From: Puniceicoccales bacterium
Lineage (GTDB): Bacteria > Verrucomicrobiota > Verrucomicrobiia > Opitutales > JAIRKQ01
Length of the DNA: 42,163 bases
Assembly: GCA_031269795.1 (NCBI GenBank)
Contig: JAISYR010000005.1
Location: 1-42,163 of the forward strand
Direction of reading: 5' to 3'
Shown here one piece after another: positions 7,311-14,907 of this stretch (positions within the stretch are counted from its first letter, which is position 1; each line of letters opens with the position of its first letter). The translations under genes were made by a program, and so were the position numbers. The notes under the pieces are model-generated. The model made no database searches. It was not told the DNA's origin and saw nothing but the letters and a program-made list of their open reading frames with translations.

Positions 7311-8695
7311 AAAAATTCTTCTCTCCTTGTTTTTCGTTCAACTCTTTCAAAATATGGTGCCCGCTGATGCCTACAGGTATTTGCGGCGTGTATGGCCAAT
7401 GCCAATGCCCAAAACCTATCGGCATGTCCACTTTTTCCCCTATCTCCTGCAAACCTGATATTTCCCGCGAATGTCGTTTCTCGCCTGACGGATCTCAGGT
7501 CTGCCCGAATAAAATCATCGCCGGGAATTTTTATTAATTTTTTCTCAAATACTTCCCGCAGCTGATAGGCTAGTTCTTCTTTTGTTCTATTGGTAAACGT
7601 TACCCCTTCCACGCGGTATTTCCAAAAATTTTCGCTGGCACGTTCGAAAAACTGGCGTCCAATTCCGGTTTGATCGATGCATATCCTCTTCAAATTTTTT
7701 ATTTCAAAGAATTTTTGTAGTTCTTTTTCCTGTTCGGAGAATGGAGCATTTTGCATGGTCAAAACTTTTCTCGTGCATAGGACATCGTTTTGTTTTTCAA
7801 GCAACCAAAATACTGTCAAATCATGGCTACGAGCGACATCGATTCCAAGGAAGCAATCGTCGGTCCCCCTAGAAAAATCGTGCAATTCCCAAGAATTTTG
7901 CCCATCGGCCTGATACTCGCAGGCGGCTACCATATCACTTGCTATGAATGCCGAACGGTCGTCGGCGGGAACACACATATATTCCTGTAAAAACGACTCG
8001 TCGTCGGGACAAGAATTTCTCACGGTGTCGAAATATTCCGAATCCGACATTTGGACCCGTTCATCGGACCCAGGCAGCCGTGTCTTCAATTTGCTCAAAA
8101 AACCATGTTCGAGTGCATCCTGCAACGTTACGCGGTGATAGGAAAAATTTTTTCGATTTCCCCCATCCCGTATTTCACAAATTAACTCATTAAAAAAATT
8201 GTTCGATCCCCGATGGGTTGATAAAATTTCCAACTGTCCTCCCCAGGTAATCCCTGGCAGTGCAATTGTATACAAATTTTTCTGGTCGCCATGCAATGCG
8301 AATTCATCCAGTACCCGCGAACCTCTTTTCCCAGCCTGCGCATTGATATTTGATGACAACGAATTAATAGATGTGCCATTGGAAAACCCTAGGGACACTG
8401 AGGAATCAGTTCTTTCTTCTAAAATTTGCCTATGGCCGAAAAAATCACAGGCCGGCGACAGAATTTTCGCGAACTTTTTGCAATCGTCTATGAACAATTT
8501 CGCCTGCAGCTCGTCCCGAGATGTTATCCAGGAATCATAGTTGTTCTGCCTAGAAACGTGTCGTCTAACGGTGCCATATGCCGTTGCCAACGTCATCCCA
8601 ATTTGCCGTGATTTTTCCAAAATTTTCAGCCGTGAATTATCTAGAATCCAATCAACCTGGTATTGTAGAAAAAAACTCTGTGCCGTGGCTTTCAT
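7307..8695 (-). CDS. Phage terminase large subunit, Mu gp28-like
   Basis: This 462-residue packaging motor has both an ATPase and a nuclease half. The atypical Walker A, EKSRQIGMT, is at residues 27-35, as in Mu-like terminases ('KSRQ.G.[ST]'). Walker B, RVLDEFA, holds the acidic pair at 130-131. The RNase H-like nuclease is marked by GIDVARSHD (Asp286), CIDQTGIG (Asp341) and the late HADRFWALALA (Asp426), so all three metal-binding acids appear present. It starts at ATG 8695, overlapping the previous stop by 4 bases. The sequence looks intact and selected for function. Confidence 0.88.
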   Translation of the reverse strand: MKATAQSFFLQYQVDWILDNSRLKILEKSRQIGMTLATAYGTVRRHVSRQNNYDSWITSRDELQAKLFIDDCKKFAKILSPACDFFGHRQILEERTDSSVSLGFSNGTSINSLSSNINAQAGKRGSRVLDEFALHGDQKNLYTIALPGITWGGQLEILSTHRGSNNFFNELICEIRDGGNRKNFSYHRVTLQDALEHGFLSKLKTRLPGSDERVQMSDSEYFDTVRNSCPDDESFLQEYMCVPADDRSAFIASDMVAACEYQADGQNSWELHDFSRGTDDCFLGIDVARSHDLTVFWLLEKQNDVLCTRKVLTMQNAPFSEQEKELQKFFEIKNLKRICIDQTGIGRQFFERASENFWKYRVEGVTFTNRTKEELAYQLREVFEKKLIKIPGDDFIRADLRSVRRETTFAGNIRFAGDRGKSGHADRFWALALAIHAANTCRHQRAPYFERVERKTRREEFL

Positions 8696-9081
8696 AGTAA
8701 TTGCAATTGCTCCTCCACGGTTTTAACGATATCATTTGGCAATTTGCCCCTTTGCAAATTTTCTCGCATGATTTGTAGTTTCTGTCTTTCTTCGCTGAGA
8801 TCGGCCGATTTCAGCTGTGCAATTTTTTTAAATTCGATGTCTTGAATTTTTTGATGGCTCGCCGACAATTTTTGTATGACACAGGAAATATCCTTGAGCT
8901 CTCCAACGGAACCTTCATCGCTCCCACAGATGGAATCGAACAGCATTTCCCAGGCACGGGAAAGCGATGCCATTGCAGTTTCCGTAGGCAATTCAAAGCC
9001 GGTAAGGATTTCCGATGTGCGCACCTTTGCGAACTTTATCTGTGCAAGATGATTTTTAAAACTGTCATTTCCTTCACACAT
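8692..9081 (-). CDS. Probable terminase small subunit / gp27-like protein
   Basis: This 129-residue protein is almost entirely helical. Its coiled-coil-prone C-terminal half (LSASHQKIQDIEFKKIAQLK) ends in KLPNDIVKTVEEQLQLL. It has a strong GGAGGAAT site, and its ATG overlaps the preceding stop (TAATG). Position just before the large terminase is the expected place of the small terminase (Mu gp27/DUF3486 in Mu-like phages). A DNA-binding helix-turn-helix is not obvious by eye, so the role is inferred mainly from order. Confidence 0.5.
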   Translation of the reverse strand: MCEGNDSFKNHLAQIKFAKVRTSEILTGFELPTETAMASLSRAWEMLFDSICGSDEGSVGELKDISCVIQKLSASHQKIQDIEFKKIAQLKSADLSEERQKLQIMRENLQRGKLPNDIVKTVEEQLQLL

Positions 9082-9428
9082 TATTCCTCCGCATTAAAGT
9101 TTTTACACAGGCAACGGTCTGCCAGTCTATACCTATCCCCGAATCCACATTCGCTGATTTTTATAATACTTCCAGAATCCACCAAACTAGATATATTGGC
9201 GATGACATGCTCCTCCGGACAATTCTTGCAGGAACAAGAAATTCCATAAAAAATTATATCAAAGGGTAAACTTGCAGGAGATGCCGCGACTAGTTGTAAC
9301 ACTATCAAATTTCGAATATTTGAATGGTATAGGTCCGATTCTCTACTTTCGCCAATCATCTCAAAATTATCGAATCTTTCCGTTTCTAATAGGTGCTCGT
9401 TTGTCTTCGTCATACAATCTATGGACAC
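9081..9428 (-). CDS. Phage operon leader protein, possible winged-helix fold
   Basis: This 115-residue protein is read from GTG 9428, with GGA about 12 bases upstream; ATG 9413 is an alternative. The segment NLIVLQLVAASPASLPFDII followed by IANISSLVDSGSIIKIS and a strand pair (GFGDRYRLADRC) has the helix-helix-helix-wing order of winged-helix proteins. Cysteines at GISCSCKNCPEE and DRCLCKNF could form a small metal site. It is the first gene of the virion operon, so it might be a regulator or small packaging factor. No family was recognised. Confidence 0.45.
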   Translation of the reverse strand: MSIDCMTKTNEHLLETERFDNFEMIGESRESDLYHSNIRNLIVLQLVAASPASLPFDIIFYGISCSCKNCPEEHVIANISSLVDSGSIIKISECGFGDRYRLADRCLCKNFNAEE

Positions 9429-9500
9429 AAGTATATTCCATATTCTAAAATGGAGAAGCGGTAGGTTGTTTAGGTTTGTTACAAAGATTTATTTTGATCC

Positions 9501-9528
9501 ATTGTAATATTTTTACCAAAAATATCAG
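9501..9528 (-). promoter_or_regulatory. Candidate promoter of the phage operon with operator-like palindrome
   Basis: On the minus strand CTGATA (9528-9523) and TACAAT (9506-9501) are spaced 16 bases apart, matching sigma70 boxes at 4/6 and 5/6 positions. The spacer is filled by a perfect inverted repeat, ATATTTTT-ACC-AAAAATAT (9507-9525). It lies about 65 bases before the first phage gene, as an operator for a repressor might. A/T-rich DNA makes chance palindromes possible. Confidence 0.35.
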
Positions 9529-9557
9529 CGGCCGACCGATTCCGCGAACATCAAATT

Positions 9558-9588
9558 TTGACATTTTTAATGAAAGTTTTTATATAAT
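9558..9588 (+). promoter_or_regulatory. Strong sigma70-like promoter of plsC
   Basis: A perfect TTGACA (9558-9563) is followed 17 bases later by TATATAAT (9581-9588). The predicted start of transcription (about 9593-9595) coincides with the best ATG of plsC at 9593. This suggests a leaderless messenger unless a later start codon is used. Confidence 0.55.
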
Positions 9589-9592
9589 TCCG

Positions 9593-10234
9593 ATGACAGT
9601 TCATCCCATATATCGCATTGTCATATTCATTGCCAAAATGATGTTCAATGAATTGTTTGACGGTGATATCTATGGGTATGAGAATATTCCCAGACATGGA
9701 CCATGCCTATTGGCGTGTAATCATTTGAGCTATTTTGATCCACCATTTATTGGTAGCGCAGTACCTGGACGGGAAGTTTTTTCATTGGCTCGCAGTTCGC
9801 TGTTTAGCACAAAATTTCGCCATTGGTTATTCAGTAACATGAATTGCATACCACTCGATAGGAAAAGTGGAGATGTTATGGCCATAAAGACTGCTCTGCA
9901 CCTACTAAAAAATGGAAAATGTGTGATGATTTACCCGGAGGGGACCCGGTCCGCAGATGGTTCTATGGGTGAACCGCTGGCGGGAATAGGCATGCTAGCG
10001 TGCAAAACGGAAGTTCCCGTCATTCCATGTAGAATTTTCGGTACCTTCGAAATTATGAACCGCAATGCCAAGTTTTTCGATTGGAATCAAAAGGCTACCA
10101 TAGTATTTGGACGGCCTATTTTATCCAAAGATTATATCCTAGCGTCCAATTCTCGTGAGAAATACAAACTGACGGCTACGTACATAATGAATATTGTCCA
10201 GAGTTTACAAATCCCAGAGATGAATATCTCATAA
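9593..10234 (+). CDS. plsC: 1-acyl-sn-glycerol-3-phosphate acyltransferase
   Basis: This 213-residue enzyme transfers an acyl chain to position 2 of lysophosphatidate in phospholipid synthesis, at the inner face of the membrane. Both signature motifs are visible: NHLSYFD (H-x4-D, catalytic) near residue 41 and YPEGTRSADG (phosphate binding). The acceptor-site region FSNMNCIPLDRK and the block VPVIPCRIFGT also fit. A hydrophobic N-terminal helix (YRIVIFIAKMMF) would anchor it. The ATG at 9593 gives the usual family start; an upstream in-frame TTG adds 39 unlikely residues. It is the first host gene right of the phage cluster and is transcribed away from it. Confidence 0.88.
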   Translation: MTVHPIYRIVIFIAKMMFNELFDGDIYGYENIPRHGPCLLACNHLSYFDPPFIGSAVPGREVFSLARSSLFSTKFRHWLFSNMNCIPLDRKSGDVMAIKTALHLLKNGKCVMIYPEGTRSADGSMGEPLAGIGMLACKTEVPVIPCRIFGTFEIMNRNAKFFDWNQKATIVFGRPILSKDYILASNSREKYKLTATYIMNIVQSLQIPEMNIS

Positions 10235-10242
10235 ACCTGCCT

Positions 10243-10283
10243 TCTACCACCTAAAGAGATATGACGGGCGGTAGGGAATTTTT
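10243..10283 (+). terminator. Rho-independent terminator after plsC
   Basis: CTACCACC (10244-10251) can pair with GGCGGTAG (10267-10274), with one mismatch, and is followed by GGAATTTTT. It lies between the convergent plsC and RNase D-like genes. Confidence 0.5.
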
Positions 10284-10917
10284 ATGGCAAATATTTGAGC
10301 ATTTTGAGGAAAATTTCTCGGCTTATCCAAGCATCCGTTGCAGCGTATAAAATTTGTTGCGGGGTTAAAACTGTCTGTGTCCAGTCGGTCAACTGTGACT
10401 TTTTCGAAATCCTAACACGGAGGAAAATAGCGGCTAAATTTCTTAGTCCGGTGTGGACCACTTTGAGCCGTTTACTAAATAGGCCAAGGTCATAGAAACC
10501 TTGGGCATTGAATTTTTCTATTTTAAAAAGATTTTTTATGTCATGGTCGATTGACACTCCGACCTTGATGATATCTTTCCTTTCTAAAATAGGTTTCAAG
10601 GGTGCAAGGCCTCCAATTTTTTCCAATTTAAACAGATAAACCTTCGCCAATGTGGCAATTTGCATCAAGGAAGGAGCATAGGATTCGCCCTTTGAAAAGG
10701 CTGGTTTGCTTTCTATGTCAAATCCTAAAAATTTTTCAGATAGTATCTCCCCTATTGCCAAGTTGGCCACATCGACATCCTCTATGAGTACAATTTCTCC
10801 ATCAAAAACTTTCAATGGCATCCTAGAGATTTGTTTTGCCGTTATGTGCTTCTGCAAAACCATTCTTTTGAAATATTTTAAAATTTGACCCATTAAACTT
10901 TTATGAATTTCATACAT
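10282..10917 (-). CDS. RNase D-like 3'-5' exonuclease (DEDDy)
   Basis: This 211-residue protein contains just the exonuclease domain. DEDDy catalytic residues are visible: Asp67 and Glu69 in FDIES, Asp126 in HDIKNL, and Tyr191 plus Asp195 in YAATDAW. The block SQLTDWTQ-x-LTPQQILYAATDAW is characteristic of RNase D/WRN-exonuclease relatives. Full RNase D (about 370 residues) also has HRDC domains, which are absent here. It therefore resembles the short 3'-5' exonuclease proteins that trim tRNA or other RNAs. A TTGACA lies in the 118-base gap upstream but has no clear -10 partner. It is convergent with plsC. Confidence 0.82.
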   Translation of the reverse strand: MYEIHKSLMGQILKYFKRMVLQKHITAKQISRMPLKVFDGEIVLIEDVDVANLAIGEILSEKFLGFDIESKPAFSKGESYAPSLMQIATLAKVYLFKLEKIGGLAPLKPILERKDIIKVGVSIDHDIKNLFKIEKFNAQGFYDLGLFSKRLKVVHTGLRNLAAIFLRVRISKKSQLTDWTQTVLTPQQILYAATDAWISREIFLKMLKYLP

Positions 10918-11035
10918 ACACTATCGCCTGGAAAAAGATGACATAAAATAACTCCCTTGTCAATAGCTAAAGGCCAAAGCTTTTGTTGCTATTTTTTACA
11001 TCCAATCATTGGTGTAAATATCTAACCAAGGGAAA

Positions 11036-11926
11036 TTATCGCAATATAATTTTTTCATCTATTGGGATCTGCTTTTTGAACCATGTTTTTTGCTTTTTGA
11101 CTAATTTTAAAGTGTTTTGCGAGATTTCATCGATCAAGGCACCTTCGGTTGTACTACTTTTGAGCCAGTTTATTGTTTCGCGATATCCTATTGCATTTTT
11201 TGCGCTATCACTCAACTGGTCATAGTTGGACAGTAGAAATTTTACCTCATCAATTAGCCCCATGCATAACATTTTTTTCGTCCGTTCCCATATGCGCAGT
11301 TTTAGATCCTCCCGATCCCTTTCCAATAGGATCGTATATTTTTGATATTGTTTGAATGGCGAATCTAAAGATATGAAATTGCTTTGTACATCATCGAATG
11401 TTCTGCCGCACGCCAGGCATCTTTTTAGGGCTGACATTACCCGCCTGGGATTTTTTGTATCAATGGGTGGACATATCCCATCGTTGGCTGAAATTAGCAT
11501 TGGGACTAACCCGTCAAGGCCAGACTTAGCATAGATAGAATTGACCAAATCGCTAACATTTCGTGGAATTTTGATTCCGTCGATGACAGGGCGATAGAAA
11601 GATTTTAAGTAAAATCCAGAACCTCCCACCACCACCACATTTTTTCTAGAAGAAACTATGGAATCAATTGCTATTTGGGCTGCTTCGATGAACATTGAAA
11701 CATCAAACTTTTCAGATGGTTCTACCAAATCCATGCAGTGATGTTCAATTCCTCTCCTATCTACTGGCTTTGGTTTTGCTGTCCCAATGTCCATGTGTTT
11801 GTATACCAGCGAGGAATCACATGATACAATTTCCGCATTATTTTTTATCGCAAAATTTATGGCATAATCCGTCTTTCCAACGGCTGTGCATCCAGTAATG
11901 ACATACAATTTACCATCCATAGACAT
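11036..11926 (-). CDS. miaA: tRNA dimethylallyltransferase
   Basis: This 296-residue enzyme adds a dimethylallyl group to A37 of tRNAs reading UNN codons. The P-loop TGCTAVGKTDYA lies near the N-terminus. SCDSSLVYKHMDIGTAKP follows (the family 'DS.qvYr.ldIGTAKP' block), then IEHHCMDLVEPSE, VVVVGGSGFYLKSF and NPRRVMSALKR. The C-terminal NAIGYRETINWL and KKQKTWFKKQ complete the family pattern. The start is ATG 11926, which overlaps the lptD stop (TGATG), or ATG 11920. A longer frame from 11953 would overlap lptD. Translational coupling to lptD is likely. Confidence 0.93.
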   Translation of the reverse strand: MSMDGKLYVITGCTAVGKTDYAINFAIKNNAEIVSCDSSLVYKHMDIGTAKPKPVDRRGIEHHCMDLVEPSEKFDVSMFIEAAQIAIDSIVSSRKNVVVVGGSGFYLKSFYRPVIDGIKIPRNVSDLVNSIYAKSGLDGLVPMLISANDGICPPIDTKNPRRVMSALKRCLACGRTFDDVQSNFISLDSPFKQYQKYTILLERDREDLKLRIWERTKKMLCMGLIDEVKFLLSNYDQLSDSAKNAIGYRETINWLKSSTTEGALIDEISQNTLKLVKKQKTWFKKQIPIDEKIILR

Positions 11927-14058
11927 CAAAAATCCAACAGTCTTAGATGCCAATCGAACTGGAGGTGATCTTCACGTTTTACGTGTGTCCGTGTGGTAAT
12001 ACCTAGGTCAACTAACCACGAATTCCACAGCGTACTGGACAAACTAAATCTTTGCCGTGAAAATTTGTGAATCCTTGCATCATATTGGGACTCAATCGTG
12101 ATGGACGTTTGGGATGATAGATTGAAAGTAAAAAACAGTCCATACTGCTCGGTCGATTTCTGGGAATTTATTCCATCAAATTTCAAATAATTGGTGGAAA
12201 ATGCCAGTTCCCAAAAGTCAGCATCTTTTATGACGGTCATGGTCTTTAGTTCGTGTAAACGCAATTTTGCCGGATCAACCTTGCTTTGGACATCAAAATT
12301 AAACCATGATGTTGGATATATGCCAACCGTTAAAAGGGTATCGGGGAATTTCTTTTGGTGAGCTTGTCTAAATTTATCGTAATTTCTGGTAAAGAGTATG
12401 TCCTGGAACACATCCACTCGCACCAACTGTTTTGGGACATAGGATTCCGATTGGGTATACAGGCTATTTTTTATGCCCAGCCGTACCATGTTTTGTCGCT
12501 GTATGTCATCCACATTGCGCATATCGTCCAAATCTATGGAAGGAATTTCCGTACTAAAACATTCTCCATGGAATTTTGGAATTTTAATACTCCCATTGCC
12601 CGATGGAATCACACGGTATTGTACGGTTGGGTTGATGACATGTTTTAATCCATTTATGCCAAAGGTTTCGCTAGCGTAGTCGGACCGTCCGGTGAATTTG
12701 ATATCAACGTCAAACCCACCTTGTATGATGCCCTTCCCATATGCTTCTCCATCAATGTTGCGATCATATACTAGTACCCGTGTGCCAAAAATCGGTTTTA
12801 CCGTGAGGAAATTTTCATATCCCAACGGCAAAGATATTCCATAGTAAATATCTGCCCGGGAAATACTTGTGATGCCGTACAAATCCTTATTACGGTTGTG
12901 TAACCTAACGGCACCTACGTGTGCATTATGTACCAGCTTTGTACCAGGCAATTTGGTTGGTAAATAGGCAATGTGCACTTCCGGCATTTGTTGCGTGGTA
13001 TTATAAAAAGTATTTGGCTCAAACTGCCCGAAGACCGAGGCGATATAATTTTGTCCTCGATAGGACATTTCGGCAAATGATCCCGGCTGCTGATTACGGT
13101 CATACCAAGCTTTTCTGAAATCCCGTTCGACCTCAGAATCGCTCAACGATGTGGCCCTCGCGATTATATCAATTTGATCGTCGTAGTGCTGCCTATGCGC
13201 GAACTCTAAAAAGTGCCTATTGCTAGAAATGGGCTCATTCCTTATGTCAAAGCCTTTCTGTTCCTCACTTGCCCTGTCTTGGATAAACCCAAATTTGACT
13301 TCGGAAGATATTTGATTTTTCTCTGACCTGCGGTCGACTTTCAAGGCAGGGCCAACCAATATTCCTCTCTTTGCATAAAAATCCAAAAGCCCCCCTAGCT
13401 TAAGTCCTTTGTCTACTCCAAAATAAAAATCGTTTTGCAGGTATACCCCATTGCTATGATTCAGTCCATAATTTTGCTCCAAGTAAAACGGATGTGACGA
13501 AAGATCTATTTCCGCACTGGGCAAATACAATATGGTGGCTGGTCCAATTTTAAATTTTGTACCCTTTGCCTTGACGGATTGTTCATTCGTTATTTCGAAA
13601 CTTTTTACGAATATTGATGAAGTAAATGTCAGATCCATGGGACCATGAAATATTTCCGTATTGCTACCGGTCTGCACATCATTGGCCGTGTCTAAATCGA
13701 TATTTTCAATGCGGAAGTAGTAGTCATGAGCCTTTATTTTGCTGTTATTGACGTGTATTAAATTTGCATTCGTATTGTAGAAAATACGATCTGCTACGAT
13801 ATAAATTTTTTTGTTGTCAATTTTTACATTTCCCGTGGCAATTGCCGTCGCCTGTTCCTTCTGGAATGTTATTTCATCGGCCTGGATGATAAAATTCCCC
13901 ACTTCAATTCTTGCGTCCCCCTTGACAACAAGCTCCTCTTTATCGGCAATATACTCTATCGGCTCATTTGAACTTACTTCAACCGCACGGCAGATAACAT
14001 TGGAAACAACTAGCAATAGGATCGTTAAAAATTTTTTCGACACGTTGCTCCATAACAT
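11926..14058 (-). CDS. lptD: LPS-assembly outer-membrane protein LptD (OstA)
   Basis: This 710-residue protein inserts lipopolysaccharide into the outer leaflet of the outer membrane. It has a clear signal peptide (basic SKK, then FLTILLLVVSNVICRA) and then an OstA-like periplasmic jellyroll: IEYIADKEELVVKGDARIEV, ADEITFQKEQATAIATGNVK, ADRIFYNTN. The remaining 500 residues alternate strands and turns as expected of a beta-barrel (for example NGVYLQNDFYFGVDKGLKLG). The C-terminus ends in Phe, typical for outer-membrane barrels. It shows that the organism has an LPS- or LOS-bearing outer membrane. miaA is coupled downstream. Confidence 0.85.
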   Translation of the reverse strand: MLWSNVSKKFLTILLLVVSNVICRAVEVSSNEPIEYIADKEELVVKGDARIEVGNFIIQADEITFQKEQATAIATGNVKIDNKKIYIVADRIFYNTNANLIHVNNSKIKAHDYYFRIENIDLDTANDVQTGSNTEIFHGPMDLTFTSSIFVKSFEITNEQSVKAKGTKFKIGPATILYLPSAEIDLSSHPFYLEQNYGLNHSNGVYLQNDFYFGVDKGLKLGGLLDFYAKRGILVGPALKVDRRSEKNQISSEVKFGFIQDRASEEQKGFDIRNEPISSNRHFLEFAHRQHYDDQIDIIARATSLSDSEVERDFRKAWYDRNQQPGSFAEMSYRGQNYIASVFGQFEPNTFYNTTQQMPEVHIAYLPTKLPGTKLVHNAHVGAVRLHNRNKDLYGITSISRADIYYGISLPLGYENFLTVKPIFGTRVLVYDRNIDGEAYGKGIIQGGFDVDIKFTGRSDYASETFGINGLKHVINPTVQYRVIPSGNGSIKIPKFHGECFSTEIPSIDLDDMRNVDDIQRQNMVRLGIKNSLYTQSESYVPKQLVRVDVFQDILFTRNYDKFRQAHQKKFPDTLLTVGIYPTSWFNFDVQSKVDPAKLRLHELKTMTVIKDADFWELAFSTNYLKFDGINSQKSTEQYGLFFTFNLSSQTSITIESQYDARIHKFSRQRFSLSSTLWNSWLVDLGITTRTHVKREDHLQFDWHLRLLDF

Positions 14059-14225
14059 GTATAATCTCTAACCTCATGGAAATAAAAATCTTTCCCAGCC
14101 ATCAATTACATTAAAAATCGAGCCATTTCCACCTGTACCAACCCAAAAGGATAGCCCTGCAAACAGTACAACAGAAAGCCAATTTCACGTTTTCAAAACG
14201 GTGTTTTTCACCATGTCCACCGCTA

Positions 14226-14762
14226 TTATTTGTCCCTGAACAAGGTTTGTAAAGCTTGGGATCCTTTATCTCCGACCTTTGATGCCACATCGAGAACAAC
14301 CGACATCTGCATCACTTCGTATTGTATACGCATCAAATCTTGCTGCGATAAATCCGGCTTTTGAGCTAGTTCTGCTGCCACATCTGCCATGTGGTCTAAT
14401 TGCCGCTTAACCGAAGACATAAAGTCAGATATCCGGTTCTGATATTCTGATCCGGAAGATTGAGCTACTCTCCCTTCCAACCTATGCACGACGTTTGGCA
14501 TCAACTGTCCGACATTTCTAACGGAATCAGAAACATCGGGATTAATACTGCTTAAAATATTTGCAGTCCGATCTAGACGGTTGGCTACGGAATCAATGTT
14601 TATGTCGGTGCCATTAAGTGCAGCATTGAATTTTGCCACATCACTCTGGTTGGCGCCTGCGGATAATGAGTCAGAGAATTTCTGGAGATCCACCTGCTCT
14701 TCCAGCATAATTTTCTCTACTTGTGCCCGCAATTTTTCGTCGATTATAGCTACTTGCTCCAT
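14226..14762 (-). CDS. sctI: Probable type III secretion inner-rod protein (SctI/YscI/PrgJ family)
   Basis: This 178-residue helical protein is read from ATG 14762, which has AAGG upstream; longer in-frame starts lack one. The C-terminal 45 residues match the rod signature. SQQDLMRIQYEVMQMSVVLD corresponds to the family's '..eLl..Q..m..ys..v.l', and ASKVGDKGSQALQTLFRDK to its '.SKv..Kg..av.TLLR.'. The N-terminal part is long and variable, as in other SctI proteins. Rod proteins line the inner channel of the injectisome. It stands alone between lptD and rpoD, with no other secretion gene beside it. A generic helical protein remains the alternative, since the call depends on one short signature. 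Confidence 0.62.
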   Translation of the reverse strand: MEQVAIIDEKLRAQVEKIMLEEQVDLQKFSDSLSAGANQSDVAKFNAALNGTDINIDSVANRLDRTANILSSINPDVSDSVRNVGQLMPNVVHRLEGRVAQSSGSEYQNRISDFMSSVKRQLDHMADVAAELAQKPDLSQQDLMRIQYEVMQMSVVLDVASKVGDKGSQALQTLFRDK

Positions 14763-14907
14763 GAACTTAAACCTTAGCTTTTTATAAAAAAAGTCAAGTT
14801 TTTTTACAATCAAAAATAAGATTTCATCCTAGTTAGAAATGTTAAATTAAATCAAAACATGCTCCATAAAGAACCTGGAAAGGGTATAGCTTTTAAAAAC
14901 TTCCACA

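Noticed and set aside
9429..9592. Possible phage attachment site or Mu-type end at the phage/host border
   Set aside because: No TGT...ACA-type end or direct repeat could be recognised, and only one border is in the window.
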